From Pseudomonas sp. B20(2017) (lineage in GTDB: Bacteria > Pseudomonadota > Gammaproteobacteria > Pseudomonadales > Pseudomonadaceae): a stretch of 64,000 nt of DNA. The stretch spans positions 186,001-250,000 of the forward strand of contig NZ_NEJP01000009.1 in the NCBI RefSeq assembly GCF_002113125.1, given 5' to 3'. The notes under the pieces are model-generated. The model was not told the origin of the DNA and searched no databases. It saw nothing but the letters and a program-made list of their open reading frames with translations. Every line of letters starts with the position of its first letter. The first letter of the stretch is position 1. Position numbers and translations under genes: made by a program. Positions 9,964 through 22,556 of the stretch are shown in pieces.

Positions 9964-10067
9964 GGTCGACTCCGTTGAATGATGGCACCGTTCAGGGTGG
10001 ACGGCGGCCGTGGGAGCCATCTTCCACCTATCGTGAAAACAACAGAATCACCAGCAAACGCAATCCA

Positions 10068-10994
10068 TTATTTCTCTGGATGAAATAAAGCGGCATTTTT
10101 CAAGGCGGGATGCTCACGCAATGCGTTCACCATGAAGTCGACAAAACTGCGCACCCGCGCCGGCGCCTTGCGCCCGCCCTGATACACCACGTGGATCGGC
10201 AGCGCAGGCAGTTCGAACTCGGCGAGGACGATTTCCAGTTCGCCGGAGGCGACCTTGCTGGCCACCTGATAAGACAGCACCCGGGTGAGCCCCAGGCCCA
10301 GCGCCGCCGCCGTGATCGCAGCCTGATTGGCCGTGACCACCAGGCGCGGCTCCGGTTTTACGCCAATCAGTTCACCGTGTTCCATGAATGGCCAACTGCG
10401 CTGCTGGCCGATGGCCGACGTCGCCACCACCGGCGCCCCGGCCAAGGCCTGTGGATGCGTCGGCCGGCCATGGATCGCAAAGTATTCCGGCGAACCGCAA
10501 ATCACCCGCCGCACCTCACCGACCCGGATCGCATGCTGATTGCTGTCCGGCAACTCGCCGATGCGCACCGCAACGTCAACCCCTTCCTCGACCATGTTCA
10601 CCACCCGGTCGAGCAACAGGGCATTGATGGAAACGTCCGGGTATTGCGTCAGGTAACGCGCCATCACCGGCGTGACGAACTGTTCGCCGAACAAAACGGG
10701 CGCCGTCACCGTCAACTGCCCACGGGGCTGGGTATGACTGCCGGCAGCGGAATCCTCCGCTTCCTGCACCTCCGCGAGAATTCTCCGACAGTCCTCCAGA
10801 TAACGCAGGCCCGCTTCGCTCAAATGCACACTGCGGGTGGTACGAATCAACAACTGCGTACCGATCCGCTGCTCCAGCGCCGCCACCGCCCGGGTCACGC
10901 TGGCCGCCGACAGACCCAGACGCCGCGCAGCAGCGGAAAAGCCCTGCTCCTGGGCAACGATGGTGAAGACCTGCATTTCCTGAAAGCGATCCAT
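10068..10994 (-). CDS. LysR-family transcriptional regulator
   Basis: This 308-residue protein has an N-terminal winged helix-turn-helix at residues 1-60 (FSAAARRLGLSAASVTRAVAALEQRIG) and a periplasmic-binding-protein-like effector domain from about 90 to 300. The leader MDRFQEMQVFTIVAQEQGF is typical of the large subfamily next to oxidoreductase and GST genes. It is encoded upstream of, and on the same strand as, the GST and oxidoreductase genes rather than divergently, so co-transcription is possible. Target and inducer cannot be inferred. Confidence 0.9.
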   Translation of the reverse strand: MDRFQEMQVFTIVAQEQGFSAAARRLGLSAASVTRAVAALEQRIGTQLLIRTTRSVHLSEAGLRYLEDCRRILAEVQEAEDSAAGSHTQPRGQLTVTAPVLFGEQFVTPVMARYLTQYPDVSINALLLDRVVNMVEEGVDVAVRIGELPDSNQHAIRVGEVRRVICGSPEYFAIHGRPTHPQALAGAPVVATSAIGQQRSWPFMEHGELIGVKPEPRLVVTANQAAITAAALGLGLTRVLSYQVASKVASGELEIVLAEFELPALPIHVVYQGGRKAPARVRSFVDFMVNALREHPALKNAALFHPEK

Positions 10995-11011
10995 GGTGCC
11001 CTCGATCCGGA

Positions 11012-11041
11012 GAAAAAAATCGCAGCCGAAGCTGCGATTTT
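11012..11041 (-). terminator. Rho-independent terminator downstream of glmS
   Basis: On the - strand an 11-bp perfect stem AAAATCGCAGC / GCTGCGATTTT closes over a stable TTCG tetraloop and is followed by a T tract. It lies 25 bp past the glmS stop, so it ends the glmR-glmS transcript and insulates the LysR gene that follows. Confidence 0.88.
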
Positions 11042-11065
11042 AGGGGGTGATCAACTGTGGATAAC

Positions 11066-12898
11066 TTATTCCACCGTCACCGACTTCGCCAGGTTACGCG
11101 GCTGATCCACGTCCGTGCCCTTGAGCACCGCAACGTAGTACGACAGCAGTTGCAGCGGAATGGTGTAGAGGATCGGCGACAGGATGTCGTGGATGTGTGG
11201 CATCTGCACCACGTGGGTGCCTTCGCCGTTGGTCATCCCGGCTTTTTCGTCGGCGAACACGATCAATTCGCCGCCACGTGCACGGACTTCCTGCAGGTTG
11301 GACTTGAGCTTCTCCAGCAGTTCGTTGTTCGGTGCAACGGTGACCACCGGCATGTCGTTATCCACAAGCGCCAGCGGGCCATGTTTCAGTTCGCCGGCCG
11401 GATAGGCTTCGGCGTGGATATAGGAGATTTCCTTGAGCTTCAAGGCCCCTTCCATCGCCACCGGGAATTGCGCACCACGACCGAGGAACAACGTGTGGTT
11501 CTTCTCGGCGAACAGCTCGGCAATCTTCTCTACGGTGCTGTCCATCGCCAGGGCTTCGCCAAGGCGGGTTGGAAGACGGCGCAACTCTTCGACCAGCGTG
11601 GCTTCAACGCCATCGGCCAGAGTGCCGCGAACCTGGCCCAAGGACAGCGTCAGTAACAGCAGGCCAACCAGTTGCGTGGTGAAGGCTTTGGTCGAGGCTA
11701 CACCGATTTCACGACCGGCCTGGGTCAGCAGGGTCAGGTCGGATTCGCGCACCAGCGAACTGATGCCGACGTTGCAGATCGCCAGGCTTCCCAGGAAACC
11801 CAGTTCCTTGGCGTTGCGCAGGGCGGCCAGGGTGTCGGCGGTTTCGCCGGACTGGGAGATGGTGACGAACAGGGTGTCCGCCTGCACCACCACTTTGCGG
11901 TAGCGGAACTCGCTGGCCACTTCGACCTGGCACGGAATCCCGGCCAGCTCTTCGAGCCAGTAACGGGCGACCATGCCGGCGTGATAGCTGGTGCCGCATG
12001 CAACGATCTGCACATTGCGAACCTTGGCGAACAACTCGGCGGCCTGCGGGCCGAAGGCTTGTACCAAGACCTGATTCTGGCTCAGGCGACCTTCCAGCGT
12101 GCGCTGCACAACGGTTGGCTGCTCGTGGATTTCCTTGAGCATGTAGTGACGGAACTCGCCTTTGTCGGCGGCTTCGGCGCCATCGGTGTACTGCACGGTC
12201 TGGCGCTCGACGGCTTTGCCGGTCACGTCCCAGATCTGCACCTTGTCACGCTGGATTTCGGCGATATCGCCCTCTTCCAGGTACATGAACCGATCGGTGA
12301 CCTGACGCAGGGCCAGTTGGTCGGACGCGAGGAAGTTCTCGCCCAGGCCCAGGCCGATCACCAGCGGGCTGCCGCTGCGAGCCGCTACCAGACGATCCGG
12401 TTGCTGCGCGTTGATCACCGCCAGGCCGTAAGCGCCATGCAGTTCCTTTACCGCAGCCTTCAGAGCGTCGGTCAGGTCCGGCAGCGTCTTGAGTTTCTCA
12501 GTCAGCAGGTGGGCGATGACTTCGGTGTCGGTATCGGAGCTGAACACGTAGCCCTGTGCCTTGAGTTGCTCACGCAGCGACTCATGGTTTTCGATGATGC
12601 CGTTGTGCACCACTGCGACGTTGCCAGAGAAATGCGGGTGAGCATTGCGTTCGCTCGGCGCGCCATGGGTTGCCCAGCGGGTGTGGGCAATACCGAGACG
12701 GCCAACCAGCGGATGTTCAGCCAGAGCTGCATCCAGCTCGCTGACCTTGCCAACGCGACGCGTGCGCTCCAGAGAGCCGTCGTTGGTGTATACCGCGACA
12801 CCGGCACTGTCATAACCCCGATATTCGAGGCGCTTGAGGCCTTCGACCAGGATGGCGGTGATATTACGTTCAGCAACGGCGCCGACAATTCCACACAT
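11066..12898 (-). CDS. glmS: Glutamine-fructose-6-phosphate aminotransferase (isomerizing)
   Basis: The 610-residue enzyme matches the usual GlmS length of about 609. After Met removal the N-terminal Cys of MCGIVGAV is the glutaminase nucleophile, so the start at 12898 is firm. The glutamine amidotransferase domain (with RWATHG near residue 74) is followed by two SIS isomerase domains, including [18 protein letters not shown] and the C-terminal [13 protein letters not shown]. It makes glucosamine-6-phosphate from fructose-6-P and glutamine, the first committed step to UDP-GlcNAc. The gene starts 2 bp after the stop of the DeoR-type regulator, so the two are translated from one message. Confidence 0.97.
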   Translation of the reverse strand: MCGIVGAVAERNITAILVEGLKRLEYRGYDSAGVAVYTNDGSLERTRRVGKVSELDAALAEHPLVGRLGIAHTRWATHGAPSERNAHPHFSGNVAVVHNGIIENHESLREQLKAQGYVFSSDTDTEVIAHLLTEKLKTLPDLTDALKAAVKELHGAYGLAVINAQQPDRLVAARSGSPLVIGLGLGENFLASDQLALRQVTDRFMYLEEGDIAEIQRDKVQIWDVTGKAVERQTVQYTDGAEAADKGEFRHYMLKEIHEQPTVVQRTLEGRLSQNQVLVQAFGPQAAELFAKVRNVQIVACGTSYHAGMVARYWLEELAGIPCQVEVASEFRYRKVVVQADTLFVTISQSGETADTLAALRNAKELGFLGSLAICNVGISSLVRESDLTLLTQAGREIGVASTKAFTTQLVGLLLLTLSLGQVRGTLADGVEATLVEELRRLPTRLGEALAMDSTVEKIAELFAEKNHTLFLGRGAQFPVAMEGALKLKEISYIHAEAYPAGELKHGPLALVDNDMPVVTVAPNNELLEKLKSNLQEVRARGGELIVFADEKAGMTNGEGTHVVQMPHIHDILSPILYTIPLQLLSYYVAVLKGTDVDQPRNLAKSVTVE

Positions 12899-12900
12899 GC

Positions 12901-13677
12901 TTATTTCTCCTGACTGACAGTCGCGCAAATCAAGTTGATACCGCGAGCCTGAATCTGATCGCGTGCATCAATAGGCAGACGATCATCGGTAATTAGGGTA
13001 TGGACGCTGCTCCATGGCAGCTCCAGGTTGGGAATCTTGCGGCCGATCTTGTCGGCCTCGACCATCACGATCACTTCCCGCGCCACTTCCGCCATCACCC
13101 GGCTCAGGCCGAGTAACTCATTGAAAGTGGTGGTGCCGCGCACCAGGTCGATGCCATCGGCACCGATAAACAACTGGTCGAAGTCGTAAGAGCGTAGTAC
13201 TTGCTCGGCGACCTGGCCCTGAAAGGATTCCGAGTGCGGATCCCAGGTGCCGCCGGTCATCAGCAGCACAGGCTCGTGCTCGAGTTCGCTCAGGGCGTTG
13301 GCCACGTGCAGGGAGTTGGTCATCACCACCAGCCCCGGCTGCTGGCCGAGTTCGGGAATCATCGCGGCGGTGGTGCTGCCGCTGTCGATGATGATGCGGG
13401 CGTGCTCGCGGATGCGTGTGACGGCGGCGCGGGCAATCGCCTGTTTGTATTTGGAAACGTTCTGACTGACGTCCGCCACCAGTTCCTGGGGCATGGTGAT
13501 CGCGCCACCATAGCGACGCAGCAGCAAGCCATGACTTTCCAGAGCGGCGAGATCCTTGCGAATCGTAACTTCCGAAGTTTCGAAGCGCTTGGCGAGTTCG
13601 TCGACACTGACTTCGCCCTGTTTACTGAGCAAGGCCAGTATGTTGTGACGACGTTGGGGTGTATTGCGTTTCGACAT
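12901..13677 (-). CDS. glmR: DeoR-family transcriptional regulator upstream of glmS (GlmR-like)
   Basis: This 258-residue DeoR/GlpR-type repressor has a DeoR helix-turn-helix at residues 8-60 ([20 protein letters not shown], then [25 protein letters not shown]) and a DeoR C-terminal sugar-phosphate sensor with [12 protein letters not shown] and [14 protein letters not shown]. Its position directly before glmS matches the regulator called glmR in Pseudomonas genomes. Sensing of an amino-sugar phosphate is therefore likely but not shown. A perfect palindrome TTTCGA-T-TCGAAA lies 12 bp upstream of the ATG and resembles DeoR-family operators, pointing to autoregulation. Confidence 0.88.
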   Translation of the reverse strand: MSKRNTPQRRHNILALLSKQGEVSVDELAKRFETSEVTIRKDLAALESHGLLLRRYGGAITMPQELVADVSQNVSKYKQAIARAAVTRIREHARIIIDSGSTTAAMIPELGQQPGLVVMTNSLHVANALSELEHEPVLLMTGGTWDPHSESFQGQVAEQVLRSYDFDQLFIGADGIDLVRGTTTFNELLGLSRVMAEVAREVIVMVEADKIGRKIPNLELPWSSVHTLITDDRLPIDARDQIQARGINLICATVSQEK

Positions 13678-13688
13678 GGCTGATTAAG

Positions 13689-13701
13689 TTTCGATTCGAA
13701 A
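13689..13701. promoter_or_regulatory. Candidate DeoR-type operator upstream of glmR
   Basis: TTTCGATTCGAAA is a perfect 6+1+6 palindrome centred 18 bp upstream of the glmR start. DeoR/GlpR-family proteins commonly bind TTTCG/CGAAA-type half-sites, so GlmR autoregulation, with control of glmS through read-through, is a reasonable inference. No clear -10/-35 pair was assigned around it. Confidence 0.5.
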
Positions 13702-13756
13702 GATAACGGAAGCAATCAAAACCTATCAGCTGCAAATCGTCAAGCTGACGCCCATA

Positions 13757-13785
13757 AAAAAAGACCGCTGGCGGCGGTCTTTTTT
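13757..13785 (-). terminator. Rho-independent terminator downstream of glmU
   Basis: The arms AAAGACCGC and GCGGTCTTT enclose a 5-nt loop and are flanked by A and T runs, so the hairpin can work on both strands. It lies about 20 bp past the glmU stop and separates glmU from the glmR-glmS unit. Confidence 0.88.
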
Positions 13786-13806
13786 GATTCGAGCATTGTG
13801 GATAAC

Positions 13807-15174
13807 TCAGCTCTTCTTGATTTTCTCCGGCCGCTTCCAGCCATCGATGTTCTTCTGCCGCGCCCGGCCAACCGCCAACTGGGCGTTATCCACATTCTGG
13901 GTGATGGTCGACCCGGCCGCAGTGGTTGCACCGGCAGAGATATCCACAGGAGCAACCAGCGAATTGTTGGAGCCGATGAACACATCTTCGCCCAACACGG
14001 TTTTCCACTTGTTGGCACCATCGTAGTTGCAGGTGATGGTGCCGGCGCCAATGTTAGTGCGGGCGCCGATCTCGGCGTCGCCCAGGTAAGTCAGGTGTCC
14101 GGCCTTGGCGCCTTCGCCCATACGGGCGTTTTTCAGTTCGACGAAGTTACCCACATGGGCGCGGGCTTCCAGCACGGTGCCCGGACGCAGACGGGCAAAC
14201 GGGCCCGCATCGCTGCCTTCGCCCAACACCGCGCCTTCGATGTGGCTGTTGGCCTTGATCACGACGCCTTTGCGCAGGGTACTGTCCTTGATCACGCAGT
14301 TCGGGCCGATCACTACGTCGTCCTCAATGACGACCTTGCCTTCGAGAATCACGTTGATGTCGATCAGGACATCGCGACCCACGGTCACTTCGCCACGTAC
14401 ATCGAAACGGGCCGGATCGCGCAGGGTGACCCCCTGAGCCATCAGTCGACGACCGGCGCGCAACTGATAGTGACGCTCCAGCTCGGATAACTGTTTGCGA
14501 TCGTTGGCGCCCTGCACTTCCATCGGGTCGTGCGGTTGTTCTGTGGCGACGGTCAGGCCGTCGCTGACTGCCATCTCGATCACGTCGGTCAGGTAATACT
14601 CGCCCTGCGCGTTGTTGTTGGACAGGCGACTCATCCAGTCCGCCAGGCGATTGGCCGGCACCGCCAGGATGCCGGTGTTGCCTTCAGTGATCGCCCGCTG
14701 CGCTTCGCTGGCGTCCTTGTGTTCGACGATCGCGGCGACCTTGCCATCGGCATCGCGCACGATGCGGCCATAACCGGTCGGGTCGTCCAGCTCGACGGTG
14801 AGCAAACCCATCTGCCCGGGTACAACGTGCTTAAGCAGACGCTGCAGGGTCTCGACTTCGATCAACGGCACATCGCCGTAGAGAATCAGTACGGTATCGG
14901 CGGTGATGAACGGAACAGCCTGGGCCGTGGCGTGGCCAGTGCCCAGTTGCTTGTCCTGCAACACGAAATTCAGATCGTCAGCGGCCAGACGCTCGCGCAC
15001 CACATCAGCGCCGTGGCCGATGACCACATGAATGCGCTGTGGATCAAGTTGACGGGCACTGTGGATAACATGACCGAGCATGGAATCGCCGGCAATCGGG
15101 TGCAGCACTTTTGGCAGCGCGGAACGCATGCGAGTGCCTTGGCCGGCCGCGAGGATAACGATTTCAAGAGACAT
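13807..15174 (-). CDS. glmU: Bifunctional N-acetylglucosamine-1-P uridyltransferase / glucosamine-1-P acetyltransferase
   Basis: This 455-residue enzyme carries the last two steps to UDP-GlcNAc. The N-terminal pyrophosphorylase domain has LAAGQGTRM at residues 8-16 and LYGDVPLI near 105. From about residue 250 a left-handed beta-helix of hexapeptide repeats forms the acetyltransferase trimer domain, ending in [19 protein letters not shown]. The length equals that of other GlmU proteins. It sits between the ATP synthase operon and glmR-glmS with its own terminators on both sides, so it is probably transcribed alone. The product feeds peptidoglycan and lipid A. Confidence 0.97.
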   Translation of the reverse strand: MSLEIVILAAGQGTRMRSALPKVLHPIAGDSMLGHVIHSARQLDPQRIHVVIGHGADVVRERLAADDLNFVLQDKQLGTGHATAQAVPFITADTVLILYGDVPLIEVETLQRLLKHVVPGQMGLLTVELDDPTGYGRIVRDADGKVAAIVEHKDASEAQRAITEGNTGILAVPANRLADWMSRLSNNNAQGEYYLTDVIEMAVSDGLTVATEQPHDPMEVQGANDRKQLSELERHYQLRAGRRLMAQGVTLRDPARFDVRGEVTVGRDVLIDINVILEGKVVIEDDVVIGPNCVIKDSTLRKGVVIKANSHIEGAVLGEGSDAGPFARLRPGTVLEARAHVGNFVELKNARMGEGAKAGHLTYLGDAEIGARTNIGAGTITCNYDGANKWKTVLGEDVFIGSNNSLVAPVDISAGATTAAGSTITQNVDNAQLAVGRARQKNIDGWKRPEKIKKS

Positions 15175-15234
15175 GACTGGCTACCAATCCTGGGTGGTCA
15201 GCAACTGCGACCGGGGTTTTGAAAGTCGGAAAAG

Positions 15235-15264
15235 AAAAAAGGGTAGCCGAGGCTACCCTTTTTT
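15235..15264 (-). terminator. Terminator of the ATP synthase operon
   Basis: GGGTAGCC and GGCTACCC form a perfect 8-bp stem over a 2-nt core, extended by A6/T6 arms that act as the T tract on either strand. It lies about 30 bp past the atpC stop on the - strand. Confidence 0.9.
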
Positions 15265-15292
15265 ATCAATCGCACAACAAGTGGCTGACGGA

Positions 15293-15718
15293 TTAACCGC
15301 CAAACTTCTTGCGGATCTGCTGGACGGTGCGCAGCTGAGCTGCAGCCTCGGCCAGACGTGCGGATGCAGCTCCGTAGTCGAAATCTGCGCTCTTCTCATG
15401 CAGAGCAGCTTCGGCAGCCTTGAGAGCTGCTTGAGCCTGAGCTTCATCCAGGTCGGCGGCACGTTGCACGGTATCGGCAAGCACCTTGACCATGTTCGGC
15501 TGAACCTCGAGGAAACCACCGGAGATGTAGAACACCTCGGCTTCCCCGCCTTGCTTGATCAGGCGGATCGGGCCTGGCTTCAGATTAGTGATCAGCGGCG
15601 CGTGGCCCAGAGCGATACCAAGATCACCCAGAGCACCGTGCGCAATCACCATCTCGACCAGGCCGGAAAAGATTTCTCCTTCCGCGCTGACGATGTCGCA
15701 ATGGACTGTCATAGCCAT
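15293..15718 (-). CDS. atpC: ATP synthase F1 subunit epsilon
   Basis: This 141-residue subunit of the central stalk has the beta-sandwich N-terminus ([15 protein letters not shown]) and the C-terminal helical hairpin rich in Ala, Leu and Glu that can inhibit ATP hydrolysis. The start is MAMTV with a GAGG site 7 nt upstream; the second Met is an alternative. It is the last gene of the operon, followed by a strong terminator. A hairpin lies in the gap from atpD. Confidence 0.95.
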   Translation of the reverse strand: MAMTVHCDIVSAEGEIFSGLVEMVIAHGALGDLGIALGHAPLITNLKPGPIRLIKQGGEAEVFYISGGFLEVQPNMVKVLADTVQRAADLDEAQAQAALKAAEAALHEKSADFDYGAASARLAEAAAQLRTVQQIRKKFGG

Positions 15719-15740
15719 CTGATTGCCTCAACCTAAATTA

Positions 15741-15758
15741 GCGCCCGTTGCCGGGCGC
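15741..15758 (-). promoter_or_regulatory. Intergenic mRNA hairpin between atpD and atpC
   Basis: GCGCCCG and CGGGCGC form a 7-bp GC-only stem over a 4-nt loop with no T tract after it. Such intercistronic stems commonly stabilise or process polycistronic mRNA. The role here is inferred. Confidence 0.55.
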
Positions 15759-15763
15759 CTGGA

Positions 15764-17167
<1,404 letters not shown>

Positions 17168-18028
17168 TTAAACCGCGGCAGCGCCGCCGACGATTTCCGA
17201 GATCTCTTGGGTGATCGCAGCCTGACGCGCCTTGTTGTAGATCAGCTGCAAATCGCTGATCAAATCACCGGCGTTGTCGGTAGCGTTCTTCATCGCGATC
17301 ATCCGCGCAGCCTGTTCAGCCGCGTTGTTCTCGACCACCGCCTGGTACACCTGCGACTCCACGTAACGCACCATCAAGCCGTCAAGCAGCTCTTTGGCGT
17401 CTGGTTCGTAGAGGTAGTCCCAGTGGTGCTTGAGTTCTTGATCCGGAGTCGCCACCAGTGGAATCAACTGCTCCACGGTAGGCTGTTGCGTCATGGTGTT
17501 GATGAACTTGTTGGATACCACGGACAGGCGGTCAATACGGCCGTCCAGGTAGGCATCCAGCATCACCTTGACGCTGCCGATCAGATCATTGATCGACGGC
17601 TCTTCACCCAAGTGGCTGATAGCTGCAACGACGTTACCGCCGAAGTTGCGGAAAAAGGCCGCACCCTTGCTACCAACGACACACAGATCGATCTCGACGC
17701 CGTTTTCGCGGTTTACCGCCATGTCCTTGACCAGGGCCTTGAACAGGTTGGTGTTCAAGCCGCCGCACAGACCACGGTCACTGCTCACCACGACATAACC
17801 GACGCGCTTTACTTCGCGATCGATCATGAACGGGTGGCGGTATTCCGGGTTGGCGTTGGCCAGATGCCCAATTACCTGGCGGATACGCTCCGCATAAGGA
17901 CGGCTAGCAGCCATGCGCATTTGTGCCTTGCGCATTTTGCTGACCGCCACTTTTTCCATGGCGCTGGTAATTTTTTGCGTGCTTTTGATGCTCGCAATCT
18001 TACTGCGAATCTCTTTTGCGCCTGCCAT
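17168..18028 (-). CDS. atpG: ATP synthase F1 subunit gamma
   Basis: This 286-residue rotor shaft of F1 starts [20 protein letters not shown] and ends in the conserved [18 protein letters not shown]; both termini form the coiled coil inside the alpha3beta3 ring. The central part has [10 protein letters not shown]. It follows atpA after a 50-bp gap that holds a strong hairpin. Confidence 0.97.
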   Translation of the reverse strand: MAGAKEIRSKIASIKSTQKITSAMEKVAVSKMRKAQMRMAASRPYAERIRQVIGHLANANPEYRHPFMIDREVKRVGYVVVSSDRGLCGGLNTNLFKALVKDMAVNRENGVEIDLCVVGSKGAAFFRNFGGNVVAAISHLGEEPSINDLIGSVKVMLDAYLDGRIDRLSVVSNKFINTMTQQPTVEQLIPLVATPDQELKHHWDYLYEPDAKELLDGLMVRYVESQVYQAVVENNAAEQAARMIAMKNATDNAGDLISDLQLIYNKARQAAITQEISEIVGGAAAV

Positions 18029-18050
18029 GTAACACCTATCAGGTTAGCAA

Positions 18051-18072
18051 GCGGGAGCCTTGCGGCTCCCGC
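18051..18072 (-). promoter_or_regulatory. Intergenic mRNA hairpin between atpA and atpG
   Basis: A perfect 9-bp stem (GCGGGAGCC / GGCTCCCGC) closes a 4-nt loop in the gap between the atpA stop and the atpG start. No T tract follows, so it looks like an mRNA stability or processing element rather than a terminator. Confidence 0.6.
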
Positions 18073-18078
18073 TGCGGC

Positions 18079-19623
18079 TTACCAGGTTTGGGTGGCCTTG
18101 AACTTCTCGATACCAGCCTTCAGGCCAGCGTCGATTTCGTCATTGAAGTCACCTTTAACGTTGATCTTGGCCATCAAATCGGCGTGATCGCGGTTGAAGA
18201 AAGCGATCAGCGCTTGTTCGAAGCTGCCGATCTTGGTGATTTCGATGTCGGTCAGGAACCCACGCTCAGCGGCATACAGCGACAGCGACATGTCGGCGAT
18301 CGACATTGGCGCGTATTGCTTCTGCTTCATCAGCTCGGTAACGCGCTGACCATGCTCAAGTTGCTTGCGGGTCGCTTCGTCCAGGTCAGAAGCGAACTGG
18401 GCGAATGCCGCCAGTTCACGGTACTGAGCCAGAGCGGTACGGATACCACCGGACAGCTTCTTGATGATCTTGGTCTGAGCGGCACCACCCACACGGGATA
18501 CCGAAACACCGGCGTTCACTGCAGGGCGGATGCCCGAGTTGAACATGGCCGATTCCAGGAAGATCTGACCGTCGGTGATGGAAATCACGTTGGTCGGAAC
18601 GAACGCGGAAACGTCGCCAGCCTGGGTTTCGATGATCGGCAGTGCGGTCAGGGAACCGGTTTTGCCGGTCACTGCGCCGTTGGTGAACTTCTCTACGTAC
18701 TCTTCCGAAACGCGGGATGCGCGCTCCAGCAGACGGGAGTGGAGATAGAACACGTCGCCTGGGTAAGCTTCACGGCCTGGTGGACGGCGCAGCAGCAGGG
18801 AAATCTGGCGGTAAGCCACTGCTTGCTTGGACAGATCGTCATAAACGATCAGCGCGTCTTCACCGCGGTCGCGGAAGAATTCACCCATGGTGCAACCGGA
18901 GTACGGAGCCAGGAATTGCAGTGCTGCAGATTCCGAAGCGCTCGCTGCAACGATGATGGTGTTAGCCAGTGCACCGTTTTCTTCCAGCTTGCGAACCACG
19001 TTGGCGATGGTCGATTGCTTCTGACCAATTGCCACGTAGACGCAGAAAATGCCGCTGTCTTTCTGGTTGATGATCGCGTCGATCGCCAGAGCGGTTTTAC
19101 CGATCTGACGGTCACCGATGATCAGCTCACGCTGGCCACGGCCGACAGGGATCATGGCATCGACAGCCTTGTAGCCAGTCTGTACAGGCTGGTCTACCGA
19201 CTTACGCCAGATCACGCCCGGAGCAACTTTCTCGACCGCGTCGGTCTCGGTGTTGCCCAGTGGACCTTTGCCGTCAACAGGGTTACCCAATGCGTCGACA
19301 ACGCGGCCCAGCAGTTCCTTACCAACCGGAACCTCGAGGATGCGGCCGGTGCACTTGGCGCTCATGCCTTCAGCCAGAGTCGTGTATGCGCCCAGTACAA
19401 CGGCACCTACGGAGTCTTGCTCCAGGTTGAGGGCCATACCGTAGACGCCGCCCGGAAACTCGATCATCTCGCCGTACATGACGTCGGCCAGACCGTGAAT
19501 CCGCACGATACCGTCAGATACGCTGACGACAGTGCCTTCGTTACGGGCTTGGGAGGTCACATCGAGCTTTTCGATGCGGCCCTTGATAATTTCACTTATT
19601 TCGGAAGGATTGAGTTGCTGCAT
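18079..19623 (-). CDS. atpA: ATP synthase F1 subunit alpha
   Basis: This 514-residue non-catalytic nucleotide-binding subunit starts [20 protein letters not shown]. It has the Walker A motif GDRQIGKTA near residue 169, [21 protein letters not shown] with the conserved alpha-subunit Arg, and [17 protein letters not shown]. It forms the hexameric F1 head with AtpD. The gene lies 21 bp after atpH. Confidence 0.98.
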   Translation of the reverse strand: MQQLNPSEISEIIKGRIEKLDVTSQARNEGTVVSVSDGIVRIHGLADVMYGEMIEFPGGVYGMALNLEQDSVGAVVLGAYTTLAEGMSAKCTGRILEVPVGKELLGRVVDALGNPVDGKGPLGNTETDAVEKVAPGVIWRKSVDQPVQTGYKAVDAMIPVGRGQRELIIGDRQIGKTALAIDAIINQKDSGIFCVYVAIGQKQSTIANVVRKLEENGALANTIIVAASASESAALQFLAPYSGCTMGEFFRDRGEDALIVYDDLSKQAVAYRQISLLLRRPPGREAYPGDVFYLHSRLLERASRVSEEYVEKFTNGAVTGKTGSLTALPIIETQAGDVSAFVPTNVISITDGQIFLESAMFNSGIRPAVNAGVSVSRVGGAAQTKIIKKLSGGIRTALAQYRELAAFAQFASDLDEATRKQLEHGQRVTELMKQKQYAPMSIADMSLSLYAAERGFLTDIEITKIGSFEQALIAFFNRDHADLMAKINVKGDFNDEIDAGLKAGIEKFKATQTW

Positions 19624-19644
19624 TGCTCTGCTGCCCCTTCAAAC

Positions 19645-20181
19645 TCAAGATTTCAATGCTTCGGCAAGTTTCGCGATTTTGCCGCGAATCGAGCCATCGA
19701 TAACCAGGTCGCCGGCGCGGATGACCACACCCCCGATAAGGGAGCTGTCTTCCTCGACTTGCAGGCGCACTTCCCGGTTGAGTCGTGCACTGAGAACCTT
19801 GGCGAGTTTGTCTTGCTGTTCTTGGTTCAATGCAAAAGCACTGGTCACTTCAACGTCTACCGATTTCTCTTGTTCGGCCTTGTACAGGTCGAAAAGAGCG
19901 GCGATCTCCGGCAGAAGCGGGAGACGGTCGTTTTCGGCAACGACATTGATGAAGTTCTGTGCCTTGGCATCAAACTTGTCGCCGCACACGTCAATGAACG
20001 TGGCGGCCTTTTCTGCGCTCGTCAGTCGCGGGGCCTTGAGCACGCGCTGCATGGTGTCGTCTTGCGACACCGCTGCTGCCAGGCCGAGCATGGCTGACCA
20101 ATTGGCCAGTTGCTGGTGGGCCTGAGCGTGCTCGAAGGCCGCCTTAGCGTAAGGTCGGGCCAACGTGGTCAGTTCTGCCAT
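19645..20181 (-). CDS. atpH: ATP synthase subunit delta
   Basis: This 178-residue peripheral-stalk subunit of the OSCP/delta family starts [19 protein letters not shown] and ends with [16 protein letters not shown], both conserved. It connects the b dimer to the top of F1. It lies 12 bp after atpF. Confidence 0.96.
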   Translation of the reverse strand: MAELTTLARPYAKAAFEHAQAHQQLANWSAMLGLAAAVSQDDTMQRVLKAPRLTSAEKAATFIDVCGDKFDAKAQNFINVVAENDRLPLLPEIAALFDLYKAEQEKSVDVEVTSAFALNQEQQDKLAKVLSARLNREVRLQVEEDSSLIGGVVIRAGDLVIDGSIRGKIAKLAEALKS

Positions 20182-20193
20182 GATCGCCCTCGC

Positions 20194-20664
20194 TTAGATT
20201 TCAGCAGCCAGTTGGTTAACCAGCTCTGCGTGCGCGTTTTGATCGATTGTGGCACCCAGGATCTTCTCGGCGCCGCCGACAGCCAGCAAGCCCACTTGGG
20301 CGCGCAGCTTGTCTTTGACACTGTTCAGTTCCTGTTCGATCTCGGCTTGAGCCTGAACCTTCACACGGTCAGCGTCGACGCGGGCCTTTTCAACGGCCTC
20401 TTCGACAATCTGGTTACCGCGTTTCTTGGCTTGCTCGATGATTTCAGCTGCCTGAGCTTTCGCTTCGCGCAGTTGCTGACCCGCTTTCTCTTGGGCCAAC
20501 TCCAGGTCGCGAGCTGCACGGCTGGCAGCGTCCAGACCATCAGCGATCTTCTTTTGACGTTCGTGCAGAGCTGCGATGACCGGAGGCCATACGAACTTCA
20601 TGCAGAACAGTACAAAAATCAGGAACGCAACGGACTGGCCAATCAGGGTCGCATTAATGTTCAC
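20194..20664 (-). CDS. atpF: ATP synthase F0 subunit b
   Basis: This 156-residue protein has one N-terminal membrane helix ([23 protein letters not shown]) followed by a long charged coiled coil from about residue 35 that forms the peripheral stalk. [10 protein letters not shown] is the conserved start. The hairpin in the preceding gap overlaps the atpE stop. Confidence 0.96.
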   Translation of the reverse strand: MNINATLIGQSVAFLIFVLFCMKFVWPPVIAALHERQKKIADGLDAASRAARDLELAQEKAGQQLREAKAQAAEIIEQAKKRGNQIVEEAVEKARVDADRVKVQAQAEIEQELNSVKDKLRAQVGLLAVGGAEKILGATIDQNAHAELVNQLAAEI

Positions 20665-20699
20665 GCCAACACCTCGCAGTTACGTTGTCCATCACATCA

Positions 20700-20722
20700 G
20701 ATTACTCGGTAGAACCGGGTAA

Positions 20723-20724
<2 letters not shown>
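20700..20724 (-). promoter_or_regulatory. Hairpin at the atpE stop / atpE-atpF gap
   Basis: GATTAC-x-CGGT and ACCG-x-GTAATC pair over an AGA/TCT loop with one internal mismatch (11-bp arms). It overlaps the atpE stop codon. A stem directly after the c-subunit cistron could protect its mRNA and help its high synthesis (inference). Confidence 0.5.
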
Positions 20725-20995
<271 letters not shown>

Positions 20996-21068
20996 TTACG
21001 TCGTATGGTTTAGGTTTTTTAGATTAAAGCGGTAAAACAAATCGTTTCATGGTGCCCCGTGAGGAGCC

Positions 21069-21090
21069 CCTTCCCGTTTGACCGGGAAGG
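21069..21090 (-). promoter_or_regulatory. Intergenic mRNA hairpin between atpB and atpE
   Basis: CCTTCCCG and CGGGAAGG form a perfect 8-bp stem over a 6-nt loop in the 134-bp gap ahead of atpE. The gap is AT-rich on the atpE side, which may aid ribosome loading on atpE. No T tract follows. Confidence 0.55.
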
Positions 21091-21114
21091 ACATCAGACT
21101 AGTCGAGACTGGTC

Positions 21115-22411
<1,297 letters not shown>

Positions 22412-22482
22412 TATTGCTCTCCAATGGTCGGCTGCCGAAATTCAATAACTTGGCATAATTTGTGCCGACAAAATGCGCGCAG

Positions 22483-22511
22483 AGTATAGGGGCGGTTCTG
22501 CCCCTATTCAA
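22483..22511 (-). promoter_or_regulatory. Sigma70 promoter of the atp operon with a palindromic spacer
   Basis: On the - strand TTGAAT (22506-22511) and TATACT (22483-22488) are 17 bp apart. An 8-bp inverted repeat, ATAGGGGC-6-GCCCCTAT (22486-22507), fills the spacer and overlaps both hexamers. It could be an operator, or a stem for the end of the parB message. No T tract follows. Confidence 0.65.
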
Positions 22512-22556
22512 CTGTCAGGTAGTGATTTCCGACTGCGCGCTACAAGAGGAATTGTT

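Noticed and set aside
11066-12898. A glmS ribozyme in the glmS leader
   Set aside because: Only 2 bp separate glmR from glmS and no suitable leader exists. This ribozyme is known from Gram-positive bacteria.
18016-20097. Long open frame on the + strand opposite atpA and atpH
   Set aside because: It is antisense to two strongly conserved genes, has no family features, and follows from third-position codon bias.
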